This document shows, piece by piece, positions 12,931 through 24,873 of a stretch of DNA of 64,000 nt (its first letter is position 1; every line of letters begins with the position of its first letter). The stretch spans positions 24,320,901 through 24,384,900 of the forward strand of contig OY987299.1 in assembly GCA_963920635.1 (NCBI GenBank), written 5' to 3'. The position numbers and the translations under genes are program-made. This stretch comes from Pseudeuparius sepicola (Eukaryota > Arthropoda > Insecta > Coleoptera > Anthribidae). The notes below the pieces were generated by a model. The model was not told where the DNA came from. It saw nothing but the letters and a program-made list of their open reading frames with translations, and made no database searches.

Positions 12931-15900
12931 GACTGTTTATCGGAAAAACCAAAGGTGGTTTCCTTATCAACAGCGAAGTTGCGCCAGTTGCAATTTTAAT
13001 TGCTCTCTTTCTTATCGGATGCGTTTTGGGTCTAATAAACATTCCTTTCGCATGGCTGTTGTAGGCCCTTAAAAATGTCTCCTCAAGGTAATCCAGCGAT
13101 GGCCATAAGAATGCCGGATAAAAAAACTGTTGACGAGGACACTGCTAAAATACGATAGCCAATCGTATAATATTAATAATTGAAAGTGACATCGCACATG
13201 CGCTAAAAAAACTTTATTTTTTACCAACTTTCACCTTCTACCATTTTTTCGAAAATTGTAGATTCCTACTACCAAACTTTTATTTATACAAAAAAAGTGT
13301 GGAAATTGTCTTACCTCAACGCTGTAAGGTATAATATGAATTCTCAACAACATTAAAACTGGCACAAATAATGCTTTTATACCTAAAAGCATAATGCAAA
13401 CAAAAAATGAAAATATAGAGAGAAATGAAATAATTCTAGTTATTATGGAAAGAGAGGCATACATGTGTACAAAACATGATAGCAATAAATAATGTTTAAA
13501 AATTATTTAGAATATACAGTGCGTCCTGAGTGTAACACCTTTATGGCTTCTTTAATTTTTAATCGATCTGATCGAAATTTGTATGAGAAGTAAGATCTAT
13601 AGGTCATTATAGACAAAAAATTGGTCTCCAACTCAAACAAACAAGTTGTTCTGAATTATTAGTCAAAGTGTGCCATGGAAGTAAAACCTGAATATTCCAG
13701 CCGCCAAACAAATTGTTCCAACATTACTTGTCACCTTTTGCGTGTTTTGTATTTTTTCTGTTCTCAAAAATATAAAAATTGGTGGAAAGCGGAAATAATG
13801 ACATTAGTTGTTGATAATATATACAGTCTGCAGAGAAGCTGCAATGGCATACTAATAAATTAAGTATTTAATATACCTAACAGGCATAGTTTGTGACAAA
13901 AGAGAAAAATAGGCAAAGTGTCATGATAGAGAAGAATAAATTCTGCAATTTGTAAGAAAAACTCCAAAATGAAGTTTAAGGAACGACCCAAGTTTAAATG
14001 AAATGCAATGAAATTGCAAAATGAGTTTAACAACGTACTAAATAACCTTATCAACTGCAGCATATTGATGGTGTGCCAATACCATAATGCACAAATCTGA
14101 AATGTTTCAAAATCTACAAGGTGGCAAGGAACAAGGAGTACTAAGTACAGTAAGAGCTCATCTTTCAAAGCCATGAAAGGGTCAAAAGGCGTTTTTGTAA
14201 TTTGGGGACAAATAAAAATACTTAAAAAATACTTAAAAATACTACAATATATATATCCCAGTAAACCTAGGTTTTTACCTAGAAATGCGAGATAAAAAGC
14301 TGATTTTTAGTAGGTACAGTTGTTTCTTATGATGTGCTTTAACATTTCTAGCGGTCTACTCCGCTTGCTTCGTCGGGAACAGCGTAAAAAAGGCCTAGTG
14401 ACAGTGAAATCGTACTCGTTCACCAAATCGCCCATTTCTCCTGATTGGAGTGACTGACAGTCATGGATGATGACTGAAAAGTTTTTTATGTGTGCAGTGT
14501 GCAGTCCGTATCGCAATAACTCTATTTTAAAAGGTTTTTCTCTCCAATTTTAGTAACAAGACAGATAATGCTGTAAAATTTACATCTGAGAAAGAGCAAT
14601 CATATTTTTTGCCTAGATTTACTGGGCTAATATAGACAAGAGTTCATGAAATGTGTATCTTGAAAAAATTAAATTTTAAATTAAAACATCGTTTTTTTTT
14701 ATTTTATCTTCAAATAATTATTTTGTTAATTATTCAATTTCAATGGCACACTTTGCTAAATGCATAAATTTATTGAAATGCTATTTTTAGAGTTTGGAAT
14801 AAAAAAATGTTTTCTGATTTTCATAAAACCTCGGATTCAGATTTTCGACTAATTCTGAACAACTTCTTTTATTTCTTGATAGGATTTTTGGATTTTCTGC
14901 AATTAGCTGTTCTTGTATCTAGTTATTTCACTTATTACCTACTACAATGGCACTTTGAAGATTATCCATGGGGTTAGTCCGGGCCAGCTCGTCAAATATT
15001 AAGTGTGCAACGGTAGCCCCAAAAACTAACAAAAATAAGTGTAATTTGCATTTCAAAGACGACGCTTAAGAACCCCAGGAAGGAGCCAAAGCTCTATGGG
15101 CTTTATAAAATACGTGAGACGGAAATCGCAATGTATGGAGACTGAATTTTGACAAAATATTTTTATATTTGACAGTTGTCACGGTGGTTTGTGCTATTAG
15201 ATATTTTTGTAGTTCTTCGATAAGTACTTTTTGGAGATCTATTATGGTTAGTTGCGCAGCCTGCGGCTATTCCGTGACTACCAGAACAAAATGTTTGGGG
15301 GATAACATTCCATCGGTAAGTACTTTTGTAAACCGGAAAAGATATGCCGCTATATGCAGAGACTGCACCGGTCCAGCGTAAAGCCCAAATTTGCTCCTTC
15401 CTGGGGTTCTTTATTCATAGGTTAAAAAGTATTTTAACCAGTAGGCCACTTTTCTGTCACTGTTGTCACTCAACAAGTGTGAATCCAAAATATCTTATTG
15501 ATTGAGTCATAACCACTTTTGGGACGGTCCTATTTAATATTTGAGCAGGATGCAAGAAACGCGGAAGAAGACAACCAAAGAATCGAAAAAGGAAACATAT
15601 ACTAATCTTCTGGTGAGTCTGGCGAAGCTAGACCATAGCTTAATTATTCTTTAAGCTATGGATTTATTCTTTAAGCTATGGCTAGACGACACAGCATCAT
15701 AATGCTCCGTCTGAAAAAGATGAACGCCTTTTTTGCAGAATCAAGAAAATTATAGATTTGAATTCAGTGCCTGCATATGCAAACTTAAGCATAATGAACA
15801 ATGTGCAAATGTCCAACAAAACAGATATTTGTGACTTTTGTCGCCAAGACATGCTTGGAACAATTTATTTTCAATTAATTTGTTTATATGATTTAGTGAA

Positions 15901-16300
15901 CCAAATTACTCCATATAATTCCATATTATGATCCCTCTGTAAGAATATGTCATAAATATCGCAAATTGTAGTGGATATTTGCAACTATTGCTGCTATTCC
16001 TATTGAATATTGCTGCTTCTGCTTGCGTAATATCCATTAAAATAATTCACATAGTATTTCGTCGAAATTCACCCTATTACCTTGAATGCATTTTTCCAGC
16101 CTGGACTTTATTTTTTGAATTTACAATAATTCCTTATTAGTAGAATGGCATATCTAGGTATCTATTTTTTTATATTTGCCTACTCATCACCGCCGATTTA
16201 CCAAAATCCAACGTGGATGCAATATCTGCCAAGGAATTTTAACAAGCCCTTGTCTGTGCGTTCATTAAAATGCATAAATACCGAATAACAATAAACGGCA
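12931..16300. other. Intergenic spacer between divergent secreted-protein genes
   Basis: About 3.4 kb separate the two promoters. It holds a degraded fold-back (about 13515-14880: GTTCTGAATTATTAGTCAAA with CACACTTTG-type arms repeated inverted), a small TIR element at 15068-15411, and short palindromes around 15625-15685 (CTTTAAGCTATGG repeated). Short frames here, including a hydrophobic one at 13231-13485, have no splice or promoter support. Confidence 0.5.
15068..15411. mobile_element. 344-bp TIR element with a Cys-rich exon-like frame
   Basis: Perfect 19-bp ends, AAGAACCCCAGGAAGGAGC and its complement, enclose an ATG frame at 15244 starting MVSCAACGYSVTTRTKC that runs up to a good donor (CG|GTAAGT) at about 15315. 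The N-terminal Cys spacing resembles the start of a THAP zinc finger, which would fit a deleted P-type element keeping its first exon. That reading is inference; no target duplication was found. Confidence 0.45.
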
Positions 16301-16337
16301 TATAAATGCAACCTTTTTTCAAGATAAGAATTTAGTT
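16301..16337 (+). promoter_or_regulatory. Core promoter of the small secreted gene
   Basis: TATAAATG at 16301 is followed by TTTAGTTG at 16331, close to the arthropod initiator, with its A at 16334. The ATG at 16362 gives a 5' UTR of about 28 nt. The TATA box is strong, the initiator less so. Confidence 0.6.
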
Positions 16338-16361
16338 GGTAGTAAGTCTCGAAACTGAAAC

Positions 16362-18324
16362 ATGAGGGCTGTCGCATATCTTTTGGTGTTGGCAACCTGT
16401 GCTGTCTTATGCCATGGTGAGTCCAACACGTCCAATAAAAGTGAACTAGATCTGATATTATTCTTCCAAATTTTTATAAAACATGCCTACCCTACTTTTA
16501 TTTCATTCATGGTTGTAACTGTCATAATTAATACATTTGTGTTATAACTTACCTGTCTCTACGTAATATATTAGAAAAATAATTTCTTTCAGTGGCTCAA
16601 GTTAAAGCTGAAATATTAGAAACCAGGGCTGAGAAAAAATCTTGTAAGTATACTTATTACACAAAGGTGTTATCTATACCTAGATATTTAAAATAATTAT
16701 ACTTAAGTAGTCTTTTAATCTATATTCCCATATATTTTTATATTCCAGTCTCCCTTAAGAAAATTATGCGTAGTCTGTAACTCCATGTAATAAATAATAT
16801 AATTATAATAATTATTGTCAGTTTGAACTGTACATTTCAGATAATTGCTATTATGTTCAACCATTGAGAAGCAATGCCAAATTTCTATCTCTATTTTTCA
16901 AAAGACACTATGGCCATAGACAAAACTACACATAGTCTGTCAAAAACATTGTTGAAATTTCCACACGCTACACCAAATATTTTGCATAAAATTTTATATA
17001 AAAACTAATACTTAACTAAATTAAAATACCTATATCTCAACTTAGTATCGAGTTGTAAGAACAGTAAGACATTACAATTTATCTATTTTAATTTGTTTTC
17101 GCTCCAAAATTAAAGTTTAAAAATTGGTGTAGCTGGATTTTTTGGGGACGGTTTCGTTAATGCTTCTGCGTATCTATGGCCCCTTTAATATATGCTATGG
17201 TTTAGAGTTGCCAAGTAACAAATAAACACGTCCAGTCGAAAAATTATTATGAGAAATAAAATGAACGCTTGCACTAGATTTTTAAACCCTAGATGAATGT
17301 AGGAAATAATTAAAAACCTTTTTTCTTTACTAAAATTACTGGAAAAGTTATAAAAAAAGGTATTTTTATTTTGAAGTTGACACCGTGTATTTTGAAGGAC
17401 CCAAAATAAATCGTATTTCTCCAAATGATAATGATTGAAATGATTTTTGTACGGGTATTTTATACTACTTTTAAATACCAATCCATAGAATCTTTATTTT
17501 TAGAGATAATCGTTTGAACATTTTCTGTTTGAAAGGCCTTCAAAAACCGCTTCTTTTGATCCTTTTACCATTTTCAAATGCAAATCCAGGGCCTGCTATT
17601 ATTTTTTATAGCCACGATTTTCACGAAAACCATTTAGCGATTTTTTATTTAAAATCTGACACCACAGCGAAAATCAGGACACCCGAAAACCCCCCATATA
17701 CCATATTTGAACAAAAAATACAGAGGGAGTTCCATTTTGCAGGGTGTCAAAGTTAAGCAAAATAGGAATTTTAAATGCATCTGGCAATTCTGGTTGAGTC
17801 AAGTGTACCATGGAATCCCCTCAAAATAATTGAATAGTCAACAGGTTAGTGTGCAAAGACACAAAAATATACAGGGTATTTTTCTCTGGGCCATTTCAAA
17901 ATGCTGAATTTTTATGAAATTTTGTGTGAGTCAAGAGTGCTCTGGAATTATTGAAAAAATATTAATAAACATAAAAGTAACTTATTTTTGACAAAATACC
18001 AACCAACAAATAAAAAACTTTAAATTATTAGTACCTTATCAACAAAGTCAGTTTCTAAGATGATACATTTTCTGCGTGGACCTACTGAGTGGCAACAGTG
18101 TTTAGATAGGTTTGGCAAGTTTCTGTATTATTTTAGACTTAGTTCTTTTATGGAGTCTGGAGCGGTCTTGATACACTCGGTTTTGGACCCGTACAAAGTT
18201 CCAAAAAATTCAGAACTTTGAAATGGCATGTAGATAATCTTTGCACACCAACACTTTGAGTGGTCCTGTTGACCATTCAACTACTGTTTTAAGGGGTTCC
18301 ATCGCACACTTGACTCGCCAGATG

Positions 18325-18391
<67 letters not shown>

Positions 18392-20348
18392 CCCATTTTG
18401 CTCAACTTTGACATCCGGCAGAATGGAAAAACGTGTATATGTTTTGTTCAAATTTGGTATATGAGTTCTTGGGATTTTAAATTAAAAAAGTCGCTAAATG
18501 GTTTTCGTAAAAATCGGGCATATATCTGGCGAGTGAAGTGTGCCATGGAACTACCTCAAAACACACGAATAGCCAACACGACCATCATGGGCGTCGTGGG
18601 GGGGAGGACAAGGTGGGGCAAGTGCCCCCCCCCCCCGCCCTGGAAGTTGACACAAATACATTTTTTGCCTACTAAACTCTGCTCCTCATTTTCCTCGTCT
18701 ATATATTCTATATTCTATTTGGCTCTTAGCTCTTACCTCTTACTATAGAGCCTTCCATCTATACAGGGTGTTCGAAAAATAGACGGAGATATTTTAGAGG
18801 GTGATTCCCTGTTAAGAAATATGAAACAAAGTTTCTATAAACATGGGTCCGGAAATGCAGAGTTTTCAAGATACAGGATGTTAAATATATTGCATGTCAC
18901 TGGACAAAATTGGTTTATCAATTTTTGCAAAAAAAATCACAAGTGCCTTGGAAAACAAATAATCAAAAGCATTTCTAGGAAAGAGTGTTATTGCAACTTT
19001 TCCAATATCATAACATAAAGTACACTACAACCAATTTTGTCCAGTGACATGCAATAAAACGGTTTTTATTTTTTTTTTCTCGAAAACGAAGTGAGATAGG
19101 AAAACAATACAAGAGGGAAAGAAGTTGTATTTTTAGATGCTTAATCAAACAAAAAATATTAAAGTTACAAAAAAGGTAGTGGCGTACATTTTTTTGATAA
19201 TAATATTCGCTAAGGTGCCCCCCGGGACGCCACTGGACTTAATAAATTTAATCTAGTTAGGGCGAAATTAGCCTCTTAATACAACAAATAACATTGCCAA
19301 ATTTCAACAGAATCGAGTAAATAATTTTTAAGACATTAATAATTTCATGTTTTATTTTTTTTATTTAACATCCTGTATCTTGAAAACTCTGCATTTCCGG
19401 ACCCATGTTTATAGAAACTTTTTTTCATATTTCTTAACAGGGAATCACCCTCTAAAATATCTCCGTCTATTTTTCGAACACCCTGTATTGTGTGTTCCTA
19501 CCATAACATACAGCAGGTTATACTTGCTGCCATCTAACGGCATTATTTCATAATAATAATTATTGTTCTCGCCTCCCCCCTAAAAAAACATTGTAACGTC
19601 GCCCATGACGACCACTCAAAGTGTATGGTGTGCAAAGATCGAATAAAAAGATACAAGGAGTTTTTCTTCGTGTCGTATCAAATTTGAAATTCTTATAAGA
19701 CGTAAATCCGTAAGGAGATTCAATACTGAATTTCCATGCGCACGAAGTCCCGGACATCAGCTAGTTCCTACCTATCGTAAATTTTCGCGTTTCCTTCTAC
19801 ATCCTATATCAAATTCAGTATCTGGTGTCCAGGATTTGTTTTAATTTTAATGGTCTGTCCCAAATAGGTGCAAGTTCGGTCAGTCTTGACAGCATCCTGG
19901 AACTCGTCGATTCTTATCTGAAACTTGTTTCCGGACAGGGCAAAGTCAGCGAAGTTATCAAAGCCTGGTACGATTTGCTTGGAATACAAGTTGACGGCAC
20001 CACAACACAAGAGCTACTAGGTTAGTGCACATGTCTACATATTTCTTTTTATTCCACATATCTAACCTATAACATACGTTTTTAGGTAATATACCACTAC
20101 TTGGACGTGTTTTGAAATTGATATTGAACCTGCAGAATGGATTCCTTAAGAATGTTCCGTTAATAGGACCAGTTGTAGCCAATACTTTGGGAGTGTGTAA
20201 GTAAAACCAGTATAGGAACATTTTTTATTTAATTCCAATGGATATAAATTGATTAAATAGGCACAATTTATTAATTACTGTTATTAATTGTATTACAGCT
20301 GCTAGGAGCCACATGGTACCAAGTGAATATGGGCAGTATCAAGTATGA
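16362..20348 (+). CDS. Small secreted protein, paralogue of the helical domain of the Gly/His gene
   Basis: Exons 16362-16416, 16593-16643, 19868-20020, 20086-20196 and 20299-20348 have GT-AG borders and phase 1 introns and give 139 residues. Residues 1-19 (MRAVAYLLVLATCAVLCHG) are a signal peptide. GQGKVSEVI matches GQGSVSEVI in exon 3 of the Gly/His gene, and NIPLLGRVLKLILNL and VPLIGPVV match its IPILG repeats, so the two share a domain. It ends SEYGQYQV. The domain looks like two or three amphipathic helices; no family is recognised. The 3.2-kb second intron is filled with nested transposons. A possible small exon at 16749 carries a stop and could end a short form, so the link between exons 2 and 19868 needs RNA support. 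Confidence 0.65.
16749..16780 (+). CDS. Alternative terminal exon giving a short cationic secreted peptide
   Basis: A good acceptor (ATATTCCAG) at 16748 opens a frame that continues exon 2 in phase and stops at TAA 16778-16780. AATAAA follows within about 15 nt. Using exons 1-2 plus this one gives a 45-residue precursor ending KKSFSLKKIMRSL, basic after the signal peptide. A weak donor (C|GTAGTC) at 16769 would instead let it act as a 21-nt in-frame internal exon. Which is used is unknown. Confidence 0.4.
17529..18585. mobile_element. Fold-back element copy, interrupted by a hAT insertion
   Basis: ACCATTTAGCGA at 17630 is mirrored by TCGCTAAATGGT at 18492, with further inverted matches such as AATAGTCAACAGG at 17833 against CTGTTGACCATT at 18264. 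The same family is at 27945-28640, and a fragment lies at 39510-39620 (GAAAGGCCTTCGAAAACCGC). Its right end continues at 19608 beyond the hAT element. It is intronic to the small secreted gene. Confidence 0.65.
18325..18387. repeat. (TA)n microsatellite, about 60 bp
   Basis: An uninterrupted TA dinucleotide run lies inside the right arm of the fold-back element. Confidence 0.95.
18586..19607. mobile_element. Non-autonomous hAT-type element, 1.0 kb, with nested fold-back
   Basis: The ends are CATGGGCGTCG and CGTCGCCCATG. Flanks ACGACCAT and ACGACCAC match in 7 of 8 bases, as expected of a hAT 8-bp target duplication. G/C-rich subterminal runs follow the ends. A fold-back occupies 18762-19487 inside it. 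No transposase remains. Confidence 0.7.
18762..19487. mobile_element. Fold-back element, 726 bp, TACAGGGTGTTCG ends
   Basis: TACAGGGTGTTCGAAAAATA at the left is mirrored at the right. AAACATGGGTCCGGAAATGC near 18840 is mirrored at 19390-19412. A second, inner palindrome (TTGCATGTCACTGGACAAAA) pairs 18892 with 19056. Confidence 0.8.
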
Positions 20349-20451
20349 AGTTAGCCAGATTTGTTATTTTCTGTACACATTTTTTGGAGCATTTTTTATC
20401 TGGCCTTCAAACTAAATTCAAAAATCATTTAAACTTTGTAATGCTGGTCAA

Positions 20452-20457
20452 AATAAA
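20452..20457 (+). terminator. Likely polyadenylation signal, small secreted gene
   Basis: AATAAA lies about 100 nt after the TGA stop at 20346-20348. Confidence 0.45.
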
Positions 20458-20795
20458 ATTACTTATTAGGAAAATATTTATTTTACTACTTAGTTTACAT
20501 GTCGTGTGTATGTGTTTCTGTATACTTACCCGTTGAATGAGGGAATAATCACTCACCGACTTACCTTATATCCCAGTTTGGGGGAACCCCCAGACGCAAA
20601 AGCGATGAATTTAAAAAAATGCGGGGAGAGCTCGCATGTAATCAATTTTAACATTTTTAAACCCTTCAATTTCTGAGATACCTATTTCTGATGAAAATAC
20701 TAAAATATCAGCCTACTCTAAAAATTACAGAGATTTATTACATAGTTGCGAGTCCTTCTATTGTTACAAAAATTGATATAGTGTTATCGTAATAT

Positions 20796-22550
20796 TTTTT
20801 TCTTGAAATCGGCATTAAAATGTCCCAAAATCGTCATTAAAAGCACAGAAATCGTACAATAATGTAGCCCATTATTGTACGATTTTTTCAATAAGTAGGC
20901 CTTGGCGAGATGTAAACATCAAACGTCAGACGCGGAGAAATCGCCCGTCAAAAGTGACCAAATATTCAAAACCCGGCCGATAAAGGCTCATTTAACTTTT
21001 CGTACACATTGCGAAATTGTTTCCTATAGAAGCGTAATCCTTCAGTATACATATTTTAGTAAATTTGAAAATCAATAGATTTGTTGTGTAGGCTGCACAA
21101 GAAGCAGCAGTTTGGTTTTTCTGTCAGAAGGTGCCGTACATCATTATACTTGTCCTAGGTAGAGCGATCGGTAAAGTCAAGCAACGCCGCGCGTAGTCGG
21201 TTCGTGGACGGCTGATCCCTTATTATTATTTTCTTGCCTAATAAAACATTTTTTTTCCGATTTCAAGAAAAATATAATATGTACCTCGCCACTGAAGTTC
21301 AACTTTTTATGACTCATGTGGAGTTTAGTTGCTGAGGCCTCTGGCCGAGGCAAATAAACCACATGAGTCATAAAAAGAACTTCAGTGCCGAGGTACATAT
21401 TATATTTTTCTTGAAATCGGAAAAAAAAAGTTTTATTAGGCAAGAAAATAATAATAAGGGATCACCCGACCACGAACCGACTACGCGCGGCGTTGCTTGA
21501 CTTTACCGATCGCTCTACCTAGGATTCGGATTCGAACAATTTTTATTTACACATACATACAATATTTACAAAGGTAAGGTCTTCTGGTATAGTAGTAGCT
21601 CCCGCCCACTAGGGGCACATCTGACAGATAGGGTCGGGCACGAACTCGCACAGCGAATTGTTCTCTACTTTTGAACTTAGGCTGAAGGTAGGTATGTGAA
21701 ATGGAATAGTTTAGATTACTTAAGGGAAAAGCCCCAGGGGGACAGAAAACCCTTTCTAGATAGTTGATATCAAACACATATATCCGACATTGGACGTATC
21801 ATTAATTTGAGGCTTAGTGCATCGTCCAGAATTTTAATAGTGTGGGGTACATTGGTATGGAATCTTATGCTTTATTCTCGAAATACCATATTGTGCAAGG
21901 TTATCAGCCTTTACCCTGGTTATCTCGCGTACTAGAGGGTTTTCAGAAAATAGTGTCATACCATAGAACTTATTGGCTTGTTCTCTGACAAAGTCATCAA
22001 GAGGCTGCAGCCCAGCTGCAGTATATACATCGGCATTACGAGTACGTAACTCAAGTCCTGTGGCAGCTCTTAGAAACCGCCTCTCATATATCCCAAGTTT
22101 GGCAATAGACTCCTTACTGGCGATGGTCCACACAGGACACGCATAAGTTAAGACAGGTCTGATCATTGTCTTGTACAAAATAATTACCTAGGACAAGTAT
22201 AATGATGTACGGCACCTTCTGACAGAAAAACCAAACTGCTGCTTCTTGTGCAGCCTACACAACAAATCTATTGATTTTCAAATTTACTAAAATATGTATA
22301 CTGAAGGATTGCGCTTCTATATAGGAAACAATTTCGCAATGTGTACGAAAAGTTAAATGAGCCTTTATCGGCCGGGTTTTGAATATTTGGTCACTTTGGA
22401 CGGGCGATTTCTCCGCGTCTGACGTTTGATGTTTACATCTCGCCAAGGCCTACTTATTGAAAAAATCGTACAATAATGGGCTACATTATTGTACGATTTC
22501 TGTGCTTTTAATGACGATTTTGGGACATTTTAATGCCGATTTCAAGAAAA
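20796..22550. mobile_element. Composite fold-back: A arms around a B palindrome and an RT relic
   Basis: Module A (about 360 bp, ending CTTGAAATCGGCATTAAAAT) lies inverted at 20801-21159 and 22187-22550. Between them are the 363-bp palindrome B (21160-21523, centre near 21342, with CCGCGCGTAGTCGGTTCG in both arms) and a non-LTR retrotransposon fragment. Modules A and B recur at 51455-53660. No transposase is visible. Confidence 0.75.
21834..22178 (-). pseudogene. 3' fragment of a non-LTR retrotransposon reverse transcriptase
   Basis: The frame begins MYKTMIRPVLTYACPVW, the usual start of the post-RT thumb region of Jockey/I-type ORF2, and runs to a stop at 21834. Everything upstream of it is missing. 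A short tail repeat (GAATCC twice on the minus strand) at about 21520-21533 may mark the 3' end. It lies between B and A of the composite fold-back. Confidence 0.7.
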
Positions 22551-23456
22551 CATAATTATTATTATTAGTAGCAGTAGCAGATCGATCCGAGCTATGTATA
22601 AATTTTAATAAATTGGTCTACTTTGATTTTTTGTTATTTTTTAGTTCTTTATAGGTATCTTTGCTATAATCATGTTATTTTGAAAGGAATAAATTTTCTG
22701 ATTATTAATAAAAATAATAAATTTTTCGAGTACACGAATTTTTTAAAAATTATCACGAATCGCATAATTCCTGTTAGAGAAAATTTTCCGGATATTAATT
22801 CGAGAACGTGGGGATTCGGTAAGAAAATTCCATATCTACACGTAAACGAAATTATTATCAACATTTTTGTTCAGTATATGTTACAATATCACATTATAAT
22901 AATGACATCTGTCAAAAATTTCCGCTGTAATCACCTCCTGTTGCCTAGAGCAAGTGAGAATATTTCCGGAAATTTTTTGAGTTGCCATGACAACGAAACA
23001 AAATACGAGCCTCTGATTGGTCAAAAAAGGTAGGTATGGAATTTTCCCAGAAATCGTTGTATTGAACTAAAAAATCAAATATGCAATATGGAATACTTAT
23101 TGAAATGCTTAAAATTGGTTTAATATCCGCTAATAAGACAACCGGAGACATTATTGACTGGCCGAAAATTTTAACTATGGTTTCGGACGAAGCTTCCACA
23201 TTGCGCCTCAAATATTATTTCCATTGTTTTTCTGAGGTTAAGATACCCCTTGTTTTTTCAATTTTAATTTAAATTTTTCAATTAGTTTTTTATCAGTATA
23301 AATACCTCTTTTTTATTTTTTAAAACAAAATAATGGGTATTAGCAGATAATCTTTGTAATTGCTTGGTAAATATTTGTAATAATTCATATTTTTCAAAAT
23401 TTCAATGTCCTAGGTACACCTAGCAAAAAATCAAATCATCTGCAAAAACATTTGTA
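22551..23456. other. AT-rich intergenic DNA, no supported gene
   Basis: Overlapping short frames on both strands (22623-23272) lack splice, promoter or family support. Nothing else is recognised. Confidence 0.4.
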
Positions 23457-24604
23457 TACAAGGTGTTTCTAAATTATGGTGCCAACGTAATGTGACAGAT
23501 AGAAAATGTCATTTTGAACAAAAAGTTTCCTATAAACATGGGTCCTGAAATGCACATAAAGAAAGTTACAGGGTGATGAAAGTATAGTTTGAAAAACATC
23601 TTTATCGCAATAAATTCTATAGAAGTTATGCAATTTAAATGAAATTTGGTAACTGAAGTGCTACAATTTTGTATAAAAACGATTTATTCCCATAGACCAG
23701 AGGCGGAGGGGCCGGGTAGCACAATGGGTTTTATACTCATAACTTTTTTGAGGTTATCTTTTTGGTCTCGCAGGTTCATCATTTTAGTGCATCTTTTTAT
23801 TTTGCTACAAAAATATACTCTTGTTTCATAACGATAAAATCAACCGTTTGCGTTGAAATCGGCAAAATGCGCTCCAAAACACTCGCTAACTCCAAAATTC
23901 GAAAACTACCGCTTTCAAATTTTACAAAATAATTGTACCCTTTAAAGAGACAAAAAATTCCCTATGAACTATGTATCAAAAATGTTTCGCTTTCAAAATG
24001 GAACTGATTGAAGTCGACAAAATATTGAAATCCATATGTCAGCAAAACCAGTGATGTTTTACTCAATATCCATTAGGCATTTTTTCTTAATTTTTAACGC
24101 AGTATTCATCTGTAAAACATTTAAATGCGGTATAGGCGATAATTTTATTTTTCGAATTTTGGAGTTAACAGGTGTTTTGGGGCACATTTGCCGATTTCAA
24201 CGCAAACGGTTGATTTTATCATTATGAAGCAAGAGTACATTTTTGTTTCAAAATAAAAAGATGCACTAAAATGATGAACCGGCGAGACCAAAAAGATAAC
24301 CTCAAAAAAGTTACGAGTAGAAAACCCATTGTGCTACCCCGTCCCTCCGCCTCTGGTCCATGGGAATAAATTGTTTTTATACAAAATTGTAGCACTTCAG
24401 TTAATAAAGAATTGCAACAAGTTTCATTTAAATTGCCTATTTTCTGTAGAAGTTATTGCGATAAAGATGTTTTTCAAACTATACTTTCATCACCCTGTAA
24501 CTTTCTTGTTATGCATTTTAGGACCCATGTTTATAGGAAATTGTTTGTTCAAAATGACTATCTATCATATTACGTTGGCACCATAATTTAGAAACAGCCT
24601 GTAT
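23457..24604. mobile_element. Fold-back element, 1.15 kb
   Basis: The ends TACAAGGTGTTTCTAAATTA and TAATTTAGAAACAGCCTGTA are inverted near-copies. Inverted matches run through the body, such as CCGTTTGCGTTGAAATCGGC near 23850 against GCCGATTTCAACGCAAACGG near 24190. This is the most complete copy of the family whose arms fill 1-1620. The 269 bp between its right end and the cuticle gene stop hold only a likely AATAAA on the minus strand at 24755-24760. Confidence 0.85.
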
Positions 24605-24873
24605 ACAAAAAAAGTTTAACATGGACCAAAAATAGACTCGTACTGTAAACAGTATTGCCTTATGCCTTATTATCTCTCCTCGATACTAGGATTAATGTGT
24701 TATTAATTTAAAGTATATTCGCCACAAGTATATAAATGTTTAGTTAAATAATAGTTTATTCGCTTTTTAAACATTTCTGAGAACATAACATTTTCATAGA
24801 AAATAATTATAAATATAAATTTTCATTTACAAATTAAAACTAATCGAGCAACATACTTCAAAAGTTCAACACG

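Noticed and set aside
13231..13485. Hydrophobic 84-codon frame resembling a membrane protein
   Set aside because: No promoter, splice signal or family motif was found, and Phe/Ile/Leu-rich frames arise readily in AT-rich DNA.
22623..23272. Overlapping plus- and minus-strand frames of up to 136 codons
   Set aside because: The AT-rich low-complexity translation has no signal, domain or splice support. Open frames on both strands are expected by chance.
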